A stretch of DNA of 42,506 nucleotides from Inquilinus limosus (lineage in GTDB: Bacteria; Pseudomonadota; Alphaproteobacteria; DSM-16000; Inquilinaceae), in the NCBI GenBank assembly GCA_019508225.1, contig JAEKLZ010000167.1, forward strand, positions 1 to 42,506, written 5' to 3'. Positions within the stretch are counted from its first letter, which is position 1. Every line of letters starts with the position of its first letter. Position numbers and translations under genes: made by a program. The notes under the pieces are model-generated. The model had not been told where the DNA came from. It was given only the letters and a program-made list of their open reading frames with translations, and searched no databases. Below are positions 17,307 to 26,964 of the stretch, one piece after another.

Positions 17307-18037
17307 TCCGCGTCGGCACGATGATCTGGCTCGGCCTCATCGGGGCGTCGAGCGCGTTCCTGTTCAAGACCAGCTATGAGGTGCAGTCGCTGCAAGGTGA
17401 CCTGCGCGGCCTCAACCGGTCGATCCTGCGGGAACAGGATTCGATCCGGGTGATGCATGCCGAATGGGCATTCCTGAACCAGCCGTCCCGCTTGCAGGCG
17501 CTGTCGGACCAGTTTACCAAGCTGCGCCCGATCGCGCCGATGCAGATGATCGCCAGCGCGGCGGACCTCCCGATGCCGCAGCCGTCGCTCGACGGCGAGC
17601 CGATGGCGCCGACGGCGTCGCTGGTCGCCCAGGTCGACGCGCTGCCCAGCTTCGGGCCCGTGCCTCTGCCCGGCCACCGGCCCGGCGAGGGCGGTGTCCT
17701 CCTTGCCGCGGCCGCGCCGATGCCTGTCCAGATCCCAGCCGCCTCGCCGCAGCCGGCCGCGCCGGTGCAGATGGCCGCGGTCGAAGTCCGGCCTGCGCCG
17801 GTGGTGGCCCCCATCGCCGCACCGGTCGCGGCGGCCCAGCCGCCGGCGGCCGCTCCGCCCGTCACCCGCGTCGCCGCGGCGGATGTTCCGATCCGGCCGG
17901 TGGTGGCGCCGCGCCGGCCCGCCACCGCACCGCTGGAGGCCATGGCCCAGGCCCTGACCCCGACCCGGGCCGCCGCATCGGATGATCCGATCGGCGCCCT
18001 GCTCTCCGGCCTCGAGGCGCCACGGGGAATTCGATGA
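17303..18037 (+). CDS. ftsL: FtsL-like division protein with long Ala/Pro tail
   Basis: The product has 244 residues. Residues 5-22 form a single transmembrane helix; residues 24-75 are a short coiled coil ([20 protein letters not shown]) followed by [18 protein letters not shown], the motif that identifies alphaproteobacterial FtsL. The remaining ~165 residues are low-complexity Pro/Ala/Val and not conserved by eye. FtsL normally has about 100 residues and bridges FtsB/FtsQ to FtsW-FtsI. Position between rsmH and ftsI, with 4-bp overlaps on both sides, supports the call. Confidence 0.85.
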   Translation: MIRVGTMIWLGLIGASSAFLFKTSYEVQSLQGDLRGLNRSILREQDSIRVMHAEWAFLNQPSRLQALSDQFTKLRPIAPMQMIASAADLPMPQPSLDGEPMAPTASLVAQVDALPSFGPVPLPGHRPGEGGVLLAAAAPMPVQIPAASPQPAAPVQMAAVEVRPAPVVAPIAAPVAAAQPPAAAPPVTRVAAADVPIRPVVAPRRPATAPLEAMAQALTPTRAAASDDPIGALLSGLEAPRGIR

Positions 18038-19779
18038 CAGCTGACGCGCTGGATGGAGTCCCGACCTCACCGCGGCAGACGGAGCCGGCCCTTCGGCCGG
18101 CTCAACGGCTTTCCGCGGCCATCGAGACCGGCCGCCAGCGCATCGTCATCAGCGCCATGGTCTTCAGCCTCACCTTCGGCGCCATCGGCTTCAAGCTGGT
18201 CGACCTGATGGCGTTCGGCGGCGATGCCGACAGCGCCCTCGCCACCCATGCCCTGCCCGCCGCCGCGCCGGCCGCCGACCGGGCCGATCTGCGCGACCGC
18301 AACGGGCTGATCGTCGCCACCACGCTGCCCTCGATGTCGCTCTATGCCGACCCGAAGATGGTGCTGGACCCGATCGAGGCCTCGCTGCGCCTGGCCAAGG
18401 TGCTGCCCGATATCGATCAGGCCAAGGTGCTGGCCGACCTGTCCTCGGACCGGCGCTTCGTCTGGCTGAAGCGCGGCCTGACGCCGAGCCAGCAATACGA
18501 GGTCAACCGCCTCGGCATCCCTGGCCTGGCCTTCCAGAGCGAGGAGCGCCGCTATTACCCGACCGGCAACCTGACCTCGCATGTGGTCGGCTTCACCAAT
18601 ATCGACGCCCAGGGCATCGCCGGGCTGGAGAAGAGCCTCGACGACCGGCTGCAGGACGGCGAGTCGGTGGCGCTGTCGATCGACCTGCGGTTGCAGGAGA
18701 TGGTGCGCGACGAGCTGAAGGCCACCATCGACACGTTTCACGCCCAGGGCGGCAACGCCCTGATCATGGACGTCAACACCGGCGAGGTCCTGGCGATGGT
18801 CTCGCTGCCGGACTTCAACCCGTACGAGCCGGGCGGCCCCGCCGAGGAGGCGATGTTCAACCGGAACACGCTCGGCGTGTACGAGCCCGGATCGACGTTC
18901 AAGATCTTCAACACGGCGATGGCGCTGGAAAGCGGCACCTCGACCCTGACCTCCATGTATGACGAGAGCCCGATCCATGTCGGGCGCTTCACCATCCACA
19001 ATTTCCGCGGCGATCCCCAGTCGGGGATGCTCAGCGTCTACGAGATCTTCCGGCTGTCGCTCAACACCGGCTCGGTGCACATGGAGGAGGCGGCGGGCGT
19101 CGACCGGCAGCGCGAGTTCCTGACCCGGTTCGGCCTGACCAAGCCGGCGCCGATCGACCTGCCCGAGGTCGGCGCGCCGATGGTGCCGCATCCGTGGAGC
19201 AAGGTCAGCGGCATGACCATCGCCTATGGCCACGGCATGGCGGTGTCGCCGCTGTCGCTGATCACCGCGGTCAGCGCCATCGTCAATGGCGGCATCCTGC
19301 ACCCGCCAACCCTGTTCAAGCGCGACCCGTCGCAGCCGGTGCCGGGCACCCGCGTGATCTCGCCCGAGCTGTCGCGGACGATGCGGATGCTGATGCGGGC
19401 CGTGGTCACCGGCGGCACCGCGACCAAGGCCGAGGTGCCGGGCTATTTCGTCGGCGGCAAGACCGGCACGGCCGACAAGGCGGCGCGCGGCGGCTACAAC
19501 CGCCGGGCCCGGGTGACCGACTTCGTCGGCGTGTTTCCGATCTACGATCCGAAATACATCGTCATGACGATGCTGGACGACCCGCAGCCGATCAAGGGCA
19601 CCTACGGCTTCGCCAGCGCCGGCTGGAACTCGGCGCCGCTGGGCGGGCGGATCATCGCCCGCATGGGCCCGATGCTCGGGGTCAAGCCGGCGGATCCGAA
19701 GGACCCGGCGATCCTGCAGATGTTGTCGCCGCCGTCGAATGCGGTGGTCGCCAACGTCTCCGGCGGCAACGAGGACTGA
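18034..19779 (+). CDS. ftsI: Septal peptidoglycan transpeptidase FtsI (PBP3), copy 1
   Basis: The product has 581 residues. A cytoplasmic tail (1-42) precedes one transmembrane helix (about 43-62). The class B PBP dimerisation region begins at RADLRDRNGLIVATTLPSMS, and the transpeptidase domain follows. Catalytic motifs are intact: STFK (S287), SLN (342-344) and KTGT (K476). It cross-links septal peptidoglycan with FtsW. The start overlaps ftsL by ATGA. A second closely similar gene follows 3 bp after its stop; the two differ mainly in the N-terminal tail, the transmembrane segment and the C-terminus. This copy has EPGSTFK at the active site; copy 2 has EMGSTFK. Confidence 0.95.
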   Translation: MTADALDGVPTSPRQTEPALRPAQRLSAAIETGRQRIVISAMVFSLTFGAIGFKLVDLMAFGGDADSALATHALPAAAPAADRADLRDRNGLIVATTLPSMSLYADPKMVLDPIEASLRLAKVLPDIDQAKVLADLSSDRRFVWLKRGLTPSQQYEVNRLGIPGLAFQSEERRYYPTGNLTSHVVGFTNIDAQGIAGLEKSLDDRLQDGESVALSIDLRLQEMVRDELKATIDTFHAQGGNALIMDVNTGEVLAMVSLPDFNPYEPGGPAEEAMFNRNTLGVYEPGSTFKIFNTAMALESGTSTLTSMYDESPIHVGRFTIHNFRGDPQSGMLSVYEIFRLSLNTGSVHMEEAAGVDRQREFLTRFGLTKPAPIDLPEVGAPMVPHPWSKVSGMTIAYGHGMAVSPLSLITAVSAIVNGGILHPPTLFKRDPSQPVPGTRVISPELSRTMRMLMRAVVTGGTATKAEVPGYFVGGKTGTADKAARGGYNRRARVTDFVGVFPIYDPKYIVMTMLDDPQPIKGTYGFASAGWNSAPLGGRIIARMGPMLGVKPADPKDPAILQMLSPPSNAVVANVSGGNED

Positions 19780-19782
19780 GCG

Positions 19783-21537
19783 ATGGCCGTCGTCTCCGAC
19801 CTCCCCCCCATGCAGGCCGGCACCCGGGTCGTTCAGGCCGACGCCGCGCGTCCGGGTCGCGCCCTGGCCGCAGCGATCGAGACCGGCCGGCAGCGCGTCG
19901 TCGTCACCGCGCTGGTCTTCGGCCTGGCCTTCGCCGGCATCGGCACGGGGCTGGTCCGGATGATGGCATTCGGCGACACCGGCGAGGGCGCGCCGGTCGC
20001 CATGGCCGGCGCCACCGCCGCCGACCGGGCCGATCTGCGCGACCGCAACGGGCTGATCCTGGCCACCACGCTGCCGTCGATGTCGCTCTACGCCGACCCG
20101 AAGCTGGTGATCGACCCGATCGAGGCCTCGCTGAAGCTGAGCCGGCTGATGCCGGAGCTGAACGCCGAGAAGCTGCTGGCCGACCTGTCGTCCGACCGGC
20201 GCTTCGTCTGGCTGAAGCGCGGCCTGACCCCGGCCCAGCAATACGAGATCAACCGGCTCGGCATCCCCGGCCTGGCGTTCCAGAGCGAGGAGCGCCGCTA
20301 CTACCCGGCCGGGGCGCTGACCTCGCATGTGGTCGGCTTCACCAATATCGACGCCCAGGGCATCTCCGGGCTGGAGAAGAGCCTCGACGCCCGGCTGCGA
20401 GCCGGCGAGTCGGTGGTGCTGTCGCTCGACCTGCGGCTGCAGGAGATGGTGCGGCAGGAGCTGCAGGCGGCGATCGAGGAGTTCAGTGCCCAGGGCGGCA
20501 ACGCCATCATCATGGACGTGACCAATGGCGAGATCCTCGCCATGGCCTCGCTGCCCGACTTCAACCCGTATGAGCCGACCGCGTCGGCACCGGAAGCGCT
20601 GTTCAACCGGAACACGCTCGGCGTCTACGAGATGGGCTCCACGTTCAAGATCTTCAACACGGCCATGGCGCTGGAGAGCGGCACCTCCACCCTGGCCACG
20701 ACCTATGACCAGAGCCCGGTCCGGGTCGGCCGGTTCAGCATCCGCAATTTCCGGACCGAGCCGCAGTCGGGTGCCTGGAGCGTCTACGAGATCTTCCGCC
20801 AATCGATGAACACCGGGTCGGTGCGGATGATGGAGGCCGCCGGGCTGGAGCGGCAGAAGGCGTTCCTGACCCGGCTGGGTCTCACCAAGCCATCGCCGAT
20901 CGAGCTGCCCGAGGTGGGAGCGCCGATGCTGCCGAACCCGTGGAGCCGGGTCAGCGGCATGACCATCGCCTACGGCCACGGCATGGCGGTGTCGCCGATC
21001 CAGCTGGTCGCTGCGGTCAGCGCGGTGGCCAATGGCGGCATCATGTACACGCCGACCCTGTTCAAGCGCGACCCGGCCCAGCCGGCCGTGGGCAAGCGGG
21101 TCATCTCGCCCGAGCTGTCGCGGATGATGCGGGGGCTGATGCGGGTGGTGGTCACCAGCGGCACGGCGACCAAGGCCGACGTGCCCGGCTATTTCGTTGG
21201 CGGCAAGACCGGGACGGCGGACAAGGCGGCGCGGGGCGGCTACAACCGCCGGGCGCGCTCGAACGACTTCGTCGGCGTGTTCCCGATCCACCAGCCGCGA
21301 TACATCGTCATGACGATGCTGGACGACCCGCAGCCGACCAAGAAGACCTACGGTTTCGCCACCTCCGGCTGGAACGCCGCGCCGCTGGCCGGCCGCATCA
21401 TCGCCCGCATGGGGCCGATGGTCGGGCTGTCGCCGGCCGATCCGAAGGACCCGGCGATCCTCGAGGCGCTGGCCGTGGCGCCGGGTGGCCACGGCATCCC
21501 GCAGGTCGCGACGGCGCCGGTGGAGGAAGAGGGATGA
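19783..21537 (+). CDS. ftsI: Septal peptidoglycan transpeptidase FtsI, copy 2 (tandem paralogue)
   Basis: The product has 584 residues and the same architecture as the preceding gene, with which it aligns almost without gaps from residue about 27 to about 565. Catalytic motifs are intact: STFK (S286), SMN (341-343) and KTGT (K475). The N-terminal tail (MAVVSDLPPMQAGTRV) and the last ~20 residues (ending PVEEEG) are different. It starts 3 bp after the stop of copy 1 and overlaps murE by ATGA, so both copies sit fully inside the operon. No inactivating change is visible. Whether both serve the septum or one serves another site is unknown. Confidence 0.94.
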   Translation: MAVVSDLPPMQAGTRVVQADAARPGRALAAAIETGRQRVVVTALVFGLAFAGIGTGLVRMMAFGDTGEGAPVAMAGATAADRADLRDRNGLILATTLPSMSLYADPKLVIDPIEASLKLSRLMPELNAEKLLADLSSDRRFVWLKRGLTPAQQYEINRLGIPGLAFQSEERRYYPAGALTSHVVGFTNIDAQGISGLEKSLDARLRAGESVVLSLDLRLQEMVRQELQAAIEEFSAQGGNAIIMDVTNGEILAMASLPDFNPYEPTASAPEALFNRNTLGVYEMGSTFKIFNTAMALESGTSTLATTYDQSPVRVGRFSIRNFRTEPQSGAWSVYEIFRQSMNTGSVRMMEAAGLERQKAFLTRLGLTKPSPIELPEVGAPMLPNPWSRVSGMTIAYGHGMAVSPIQLVAAVSAVANGGIMYTPTLFKRDPAQPAVGKRVISPELSRMMRGLMRVVVTSGTATKADVPGYFVGGKTGTADKAARGGYNRRARSNDFVGVFPIHQPRYIVMTMLDDPQPTKKTYGFATSGWNAAPLAGRIIARMGPMVGLSPADPKDPAILEALAVAPGGHGIPQVATAPVEEEG

Positions 21538-22985
21538 GCGGCGGCGCCTCCACATTGCCCGCCGGGCTGACGGGGCTGACCGCGGATTCCCGCGCGGTGC
21601 GGCCCGGCTTCCTGTTCGCGGCCCTGCCGGGCGCGCGCGCCGACGGCCGTGCCTTCATCGCCGATGCGCTGACCGCCGGCGCTGTCGCGATCCTGGCGCC
21701 GGAGGGCACGGTGCTGCCGCCGGGCGCCGCTGCCGCGCTGGTCACCGACGCCAATCCGCGCCGCCGCCTGGCGCTGATGGCGGCCGAGTTCTACGGCCGG
21801 CAGCCGGCCACCATCGCCGCCGTCACCGGCACCAGCGGCAAGACCTCGACCGTCAACTTCGCCCGCCAGCTCTGGACCCTGCTGGGCCATCAGGCGGCCA
21901 GCCTGGGCACGCTCGGGGTGATGGCGCCGGGGCGCGAGCGCTACGGCTCGCTGACCACGCCGGACCCGGTGGCGCTGCATGCCGAGCTGGCCGACCTGGC
22001 TGCGGCCGGGGTGACCAAGCTGGCGATGGAGGCGTCGTCGCACGGCCTCGACCAGTTCCGGCTGGACGGGGTGCGGGCGACGTTGGCCGCCTTCACCAAC
22101 TTCACCCAGGACCATCTCGACTACCACGCGACGATGGCGGAATACCTGGCCGCCAAGGCCCGGCTGTTCGACGAGGTGCTGCAGCCCGGCGGCACCGCCG
22201 TGATCAATGCCGACGTGCCGGAGGCGGCGGGCCTCGTCGCCCGCACCCGCGCCGCCGGCCGCATCGCGCTGACCCTGGGCCGCGCCGGCCAGGAGTTCCG
22301 GCTGGACCTGGCCGAGCCGCTGCCGCACGGCATCGACCTGCGCTTCACCGCCGGGGGGCGGCCCTATCGGGCCGAGCTGCCGCTGGTCGGCGGCTTCCAG
22401 GCCTACAACGTGCTGACCGCGCTGGCGCTGGTGGTGGCCGACGGCGCCGACCTCGACACCGCCGCCGGGCTGCTGGAGCAGCTGAAGGGTATCCCCGGCC
22501 GGGTCGAGCTGGTGGCCAGCCATCCGAACGGCGCCCCGGTCTATGTCGACTACTCGCACAAGCCGGGGGCGCTGGAGACGGTGCTGAACGCCCTGCGCCC
22601 GCACACCAGCGGCGCCCTGGTCGTGGTGTTCGGCTGCGGCGGCGACCGCGACCGCGCCAAGCGCCCGCTGATGGGCGAGATCGCGGCGCGCCTGGCCGAC
22701 CGCGTGATCGTCACCGACGACAATCCGCGCAGCGAGGACCCGGCCGAGATCCGCCGCCAGGTGCTGGCCGGCTGCCCCGGGGCCGCCGAGATCGGCGACC
22801 GGGCCGAGGCCATCCGCGCCGCGGTTCAGGGGCTCGGCCCCGGTGATGTCCTGGTGGTGGCCGGAAAGGGCCATGAGACCGGCCAGATTATCGGCGATGA
22901 CGTACGCCCCTTCGACGATGCGGAGCAGGCGCGCGCAGCCGTGACCGAACTGAAGAGCGACCCGCGATGGAGACGAACGCCATGA
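21534..22985 (+). CDS. murE: UDP-MurNAc-L-Ala-D-Glu:meso-diaminopimelate ligase MurE
   Basis: The product has 483 residues. Substrate recognition starts at LTADSRAVRPGFLFAALPG, the ATP loop is VTGTSGKTS (about 97-105), the central domain has EASSHGLDQFRLDG and NFTQDHLDYH, and the C-terminal domain carries DNPR (396-399), the motif specific for meso-diaminopimelate rather than lysine. It adds the third residue of the stem peptide. ATG 21534 overlaps ftsI-2 (ATGA) and its end overlaps murF by 4 bp. Confidence 0.97.
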   Translation: MSGGASTLPAGLTGLTADSRAVRPGFLFAALPGARADGRAFIADALTAGAVAILAPEGTVLPPGAAAALVTDANPRRRLALMAAEFYGRQPATIAAVTGTSGKTSTVNFARQLWTLLGHQAASLGTLGVMAPGRERYGSLTTPDPVALHAELADLAAAGVTKLAMEASSHGLDQFRLDGVRATLAAFTNFTQDHLDYHATMAEYLAAKARLFDEVLQPGGTAVINADVPEAAGLVARTRAAGRIALTLGRAGQEFRLDLAEPLPHGIDLRFTAGGRPYRAELPLVGGFQAYNVLTALALVVADGADLDTAAGLLEQLKGIPGRVELVASHPNGAPVYVDYSHKPGALETVLNALRPHTSGALVVVFGCGGDRDRAKRPLMGEIAARLADRVIVTDDNPRSEDPAEIRRQVLAGCPGAAEIGDRAEAIRAAVQGLGPGDVLVVAGKGHETGQIIGDDVRPFDDAEQARAAVTELKSDPRWRRTP

Positions 22986-24448
22986 CCAACCCTGCGCTCT
23001 GGCCGGCCGCGGAGGCGGCCGCTGCAACCAATGGGATGCAGGTCGGCGAGTGGTCGGCGTCCGGCGTCTCGATCGACAGCCGCTCGGTCGTGGCGGGCGA
23101 CCTGTTCGTGGCGCTGCGCGGCCCGAACTTCGACGGCCACGACTACGTCAAGGACGCCCTGGCCAGGGGCGCCGCGGCGGTGATGGTCGACCGGGTGCCG
23201 CAGGGCGTGCCGCATGACGCGCCGCTGCTGGTGGTCGACGACACCATGGACGGGCTGACCGACCTGGCGCGCTTCGCCCGCATGCGCAGCGAGGCGCGGG
23301 TCGTCGGCGTCACCGGCTCGGTCGGCAAGACCAGCACCAAGGAGGCGCTGAAGCTGGCCCTGTCGGCCACCGCGCCGGCCTATGCCTCGCAGGGCAACCT
23401 GAACAACCAGTGGGGCGCGCCGCTCAGCCTGTCGCGGATGCCGGAGCAGGTGTCCTACGGCGTGTTCGAGCTCGGCATGAACCATGCCGGCGAGATCGCA
23501 CCGCTGTCCCGCCTGGTCGAGCCGGACGTCGCCATCATCACCAATGTCGAGGCGGTGCACGCCGCCCATTTCCACTCGGTCGAGGGCATCGCCGACGCCA
23601 AGGCCGAGATCTTCCGCGGCATGGGGCCGGAGAGCACGGCGATCCTGAACCGCGACAACCCGTTCTTCCCGCGCCTGGTCGCCCATGCCCGGACCCAGGG
23701 CGTCGGCCGGATCTGGAGCTTCGGCGAGCATGCCGAGGCCGATGCCCGGCTGATCGACTGCTCGCTGCACACCGCAGCCAGCGCGGTCAACGCCATGATC
23801 CTGGGCGAACCGCTGCGCTACACCCTGTCGGCGCCGGGCAAGCACTGGGTGCTGAACAGCCTGTCGGTACTGCTGGCGGCAAAGGCGATGGGCGCCAACA
23901 TCGCCGGTGCCGCCCGCGCCATGGGCCGGATCACGCCGCTGCGCGGCCGCGGCGCCCGCATCACCATCGAGCTGCAGCGCGGCGGCCAGGCCGGCAAGCT
24001 GCTGCTGATCGACGAGAGCTACAACGCCAGCCCGGTCTCGGTTGCCGCCAGCCTCGACGTGCTGGGCGGGGTCGACAGCGGCCCGGACGGGCGCCGCATC
24101 GCCGTGCTCGGCGACATGCTGGAACTCGGCCCCGACTCGCCGGCCCTGCATGCCGGGCTGAAGCAGCCGGTGCTGGCCAACGACATCGACCTCGTCTTCA
24201 CCTGCGGCCCGGACATGAAGCAGCTGCACGACGCGCTGCCGGAAGGCCGGCGCGGCGCCCATGCGCCGGACAGCGCCGCCCTGGCGTCGATCCTGGCCGA
24301 GGCGGTGCGCCCGGGCGACTGCGTCATGGTCAAGGGCTCGCTCGGCAGCCGCATGGCCGTGATCGTCGAGGCGCTGGAAAATCTGCGCGCGGCGCGCGAG
24401 AACCGGGCCCCCCACGCCTCGCCCAAGCGCGTCGCCAACGGCCTCTGA
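22982..24448 (+). CDS. murF: UDP-MurNAc-tripeptide:D-Ala-D-Ala ligase MurF
   Basis: The product has 488 residues. Key motifs are [19 protein letters not shown], the ATP loop [38 protein letters not shown], and [19 protein letters not shown] near the C-terminal domain. It adds D-Ala-D-Ala to complete the UDP-MurNAc-pentapeptide. I prefer ATG 22982 (ATGA overlap with murE, with GGAG 9-12 bp upstream) over the in-frame ATG 22967. The C-terminal 20 residues are basic and extra. Confidence 0.96.
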   Translation: MTNPALWPAAEAAAATNGMQVGEWSASGVSIDSRSVVAGDLFVALRGPNFDGHDYVKDALARGAAAVMVDRVPQGVPHDAPLLVVDDTMDGLTDLARFARMRSEARVVGVTGSVGKTSTKEALKLALSATAPAYASQGNLNNQWGAPLSLSRMPEQVSYGVFELGMNHAGEIAPLSRLVEPDVAIITNVEAVHAAHFHSVEGIADAKAEIFRGMGPESTAILNRDNPFFPRLVAHARTQGVGRIWSFGEHAEADARLIDCSLHTAASAVNAMILGEPLRYTLSAPGKHWVLNSLSVLLAAKAMGANIAGAARAMGRITPLRGRGARITIELQRGGQAGKLLLIDESYNASPVSVAASLDVLGGVDSGPDGRRIAVLGDMLELGPDSPALHAGLKQPVLANDIDLVFTCGPDMKQLHDALPEGRRGAHAPDSAALASILAEAVRPGDCVMVKGSLGSRMAVIVEALENLRAARENRAPHASPKRVANGL

Positions 24449-24476
24449 CCCACGGCCTCTGAAAGGAACGGTTCCG

Positions 24477-25562
24477 GTGCTTCCGGCCATCTTCGCCCCG
24501 CTCGCCGATCAGGCCCTCGTCTTCAACCTGTTCCGGTACCTGACGTTCCGGACCGGGGCCGCGGTGATGACGGCGCTCGTCATCGCCTTCATGATCGGGC
24601 CGGCGATGATCCGGTGGCTGAAGTCGCGGCAGGGGGCGGGGCAGCCGATCCGCGAGGACGGGCCGGAGGGGCATTTCAAGAAGCGCGGCACGCCGACCAT
24701 GGGCGGGCTGATGATCCTGATCGCCATCGTGGTCTCGACTCTGCTGTGGGCCGACCTGCGCAACGCCTTCGTCTGGATCGTGCTGCTGGTCACGGTCGGC
24801 TTCGGCCTGGTCGGCTTCGGCGACGACTATCTGAAGCTGACCAAGCGCAACCCCAAGGGCCTGTCCGGCAGGCTCAAGCTGGTGGTGCAGGGGGCGATCG
24901 CCCTGGTCGCCGTGTTCTGGTACCTGCAGGTGACGCCGGAGGTGCGGGAGACCGCGGTCGCGATCCCGTTCCTCAAGGATGTCATGGTCGAGCTCGGCGT
25001 CCTGTTCTTCCCCTTCGCCATGCTGGTCATGGTCGGCGCCTCGAACGCGGTCAACCTGACCGACGGGCTCGACGGCCTCGCCACCATGCCGGTGATCATC
25101 GCCGCCACCTGCTTCGGCCTGATCGCCTATCTCGCCGGCAACGCGGTGTTCGCCGGATACCTGCAGATCCACCACGCCCCGGGCGCCGGCGAGCTGGCTG
25201 TGTTCTGCGGCGCCCTGATCGGCGGCGCGCTGGGATTCCTGTGGTTCAACGCCCCCCCGGCGATGGTGTTCATGGGCGACACCGGGTCGCTGTCGATGGG
25301 CGGCGCGCTCGGCGCCATCGCCATGATCACCAAGCATGAGCTGGTGCTGGCCATCATCGGTGGCCTGTTCGTGCTCGAGGCGGTGTCGGTGATCGTCCAG
25401 GTCACCAGCTTCAAGCTGACCGGCAAGCGGGTGTTCCGCATGGCGCCGCTGCATCATCACTACGAGAAGAAGGGCTGGGCCGAGCCCACCATCGTGATCC
25501 GGTTCTGGATCATCGCCGTGATCCTGGCCCTGATCGGCCTGTCCAGCCTGAAGCTGCGGTGA
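24477..25562 (+). CDS. mraY: Phospho-MurNAc-pentapeptide translocase MraY
   Basis: The product has 361 residues and about ten transmembrane helices. It moves phospho-MurNAc-pentapeptide onto undecaprenyl phosphate to make lipid I. Signatures: [48 protein letters not shown] and [13 protein letters not shown] near the C-terminus. It starts at GTG 24477 behind AAAGGAAC, 28 bp after murF, one of the few non-overlapping junctions in the cluster. Confidence 0.97.
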   Translation: MLPAIFAPLADQALVFNLFRYLTFRTGAAVMTALVIAFMIGPAMIRWLKSRQGAGQPIREDGPEGHFKKRGTPTMGGLMILIAIVVSTLLWADLRNAFVWIVLLVTVGFGLVGFGDDYLKLTKRNPKGLSGRLKLVVQGAIALVAVFWYLQVTPEVRETAVAIPFLKDVMVELGVLFFPFAMLVMVGASNAVNLTDGLDGLATMPVIIAATCFGLIAYLAGNAVFAGYLQIHHAPGAGELAVFCGALIGGALGFLWFNAPPAMVFMGDTGSLSMGGALGAIAMITKHELVLAIIGGLFVLEAVSVIVQVTSFKLTGKRVFRMAPLHHHYEKKGWAEPTIVIRFWIIAVILALIGLSSLKLR

Positions 25563-25566
25563 TCGG

Positions 25567-26964
25567 ATGATCGACCTCTCGCATCTCAAGGGCCGCAGCG
25601 TCGCCGTCCTCGGTCTCGGCAAGTCCGGCACCGCCGCGATCCGGGCGCTGAAGGCGGCCGGCGCCGAGGTGGTGGCCTGGGACGACAAGGTCGCCGGCCG
25701 CTCCTTCGCCGAGCGCGAGGGCGTGCCGGTCCGCGACTTCGCGGCCGAGGGCATGGCCGGCATCGACCTGGTGATGCTCAGCCCCGGCATCCCGCGCACC
25801 CACCCGCGGCCGCATCCGGCGGTGGCCCGGGCGCTGGGGGCCGGCAGCCGGCTGGTCGGCGACATCGACCTGCTGGCCGAGGCGCTGCCCGACGCCGGCT
25901 TTCTCGGCGTCACCGGCACCAACGGCAAGTCGACCACCACGGCGCTGCTGCAGCATGTGTTCGAGGCAGCGGGCATCGACTCCGAGGCCGGCGGCAATCT
26001 CGGCCCCGCCGCGCTCGGCCTGCGTCCGGTCGCCCCGGGCGGCTGGTATGTGCTCGAGGTCTCGTCCTACCAGCTCGAGACCATCACCGAGGTGCCGTGG
26101 TCGATCGGCGTCTTCATCAACATCACCCCCGACCATCTCGACCGCTACCCCGACATGGCCGGCTATGTCGCCGCCAAGACCCGGCTGCTGGACGGCATCC
26201 GCCCGGGCGGCACGGCGGTGATCGGGGTCGATGACGGCTATTCCCGCGCGGTGTTCGAGAAGACCAGGGCGCGGCCGGAGATCCGGGCGATCCCGATCTC
26301 GGCCGAGCGCGCGGTCGAGGGCGGCGTCTTCGTCCGCGACTTCGTGCTGCACGACGCCACCGAAGGCGAGGCCCGGCCGGTGCTCGACCTGCGCCAGGCG
26401 CCGGCCCTGCCGGGCGCCCATAACGGCCAGAACGCCGCCTGCGTCTGGGCCGCGGCGCGCGCCGCCGGGGTCGCTGAGGATGTGCTGGCCGCGGCGATCC
26501 GCACCTTCCCGGGACTGGCCCACCGCCAGCAGCTGGTCGGCACCATCGCCGGCATCCGCTTCGTCAATGACAGCAAGGGCACCAACCCGGACGCGGCGGC
26601 CAAGGCGCTCGGCTCCTACGACACGATCTACTGGATCGCCGGCGGCCGGCCGAAGGAAGGCGGGCTGGAGGCGGTCGATCCCTATCTGCCGCGGGTGCGG
26701 CAGGCCTTCCTGATCGGCGAGGGCGCGCCGAAATTCGCCGCCCATCTCGAAGGCAAGGCGCCGTATCAGCGCTCGACCGACCTCGACGCCGCGATCGAGG
26801 CCGCCTACCGGACGGCCAAGGCCGACGGCGCCACCGATGCCGTGGTGCTGCTGTCGCCGGCCTGCGCCTCCTTCGACCAGTTCGCGAATTTCGAGGCGCG
26901 GGGCGAGGCCTTCGCCGCCTCGGTCAAGGGCCTGCAGGTCCGGGTGGAGAGGGGGGAGCTCTAG
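25567..26964 (+). CDS. murD: UDP-MurNAc-L-Ala:D-Glu ligase MurD
   Basis: The product has 465 residues. The N-terminal Rossmann domain starts AVLGLGKSGTAAIRAL, the ATP loop is VTGTNGKSTTTAL, EVSSYQLETI and INITPDHLDRYPDM are in the central domain, and FVNDSKGTNPDAAAKAL lies in the C-terminal domain. It adds D-glutamate to UDP-MurNAc-L-Ala. It starts 4 bp after mraY and abuts ftsW with no gap. Confidence 0.97.
   Translation: MIDLSHLKGRSVAVLGLGKSGTAAIRALKAAGAEVVAWDDKVAGRSFAEREGVPVRDFAAEGMAGIDLVMLSPGIPRTHPRPHPAVARALGAGSRLVGDIDLLAEALPDAGFLGVTGTNGKSTTTALLQHVFEAAGIDSEAGGNLGPAALGLRPVAPGGWYVLEVSSYQLETITEVPWSIGVFINITPDHLDRYPDMAGYVAAKTRLLDGIRPGGTAVIGVDDGYSRAVFEKTRARPEIRAIPISAERAVEGGVFVRDFVLHDATEGEARPVLDLRQAPALPGAHNGQNAACVWAAARAAGVAEDVLAAAIRTFPGLAHRQQLVGTIAGIRFVNDSKGTNPDAAAKALGSYDTIYWIAGGRPKEGGLEAVDPYLPRVRQAFLIGEGAPKFAAHLEGKAPYQRSTDLDAAIEAAYRTAKADGATDAVVLLSPACASFDQFANFEARGEAFAASVKGLQVRVERGEL

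Noticed and set aside
18067-21555. Very long open frame (about 1160 codons) on the minus strand across both ftsI genes
   Set aside because: It mirrors the GC-biased third positions of the two ftsI genes, has a His/Arg/Gly-rich low-complexity product and no recognisable domain. The doubling merely reflects the tandem genes.
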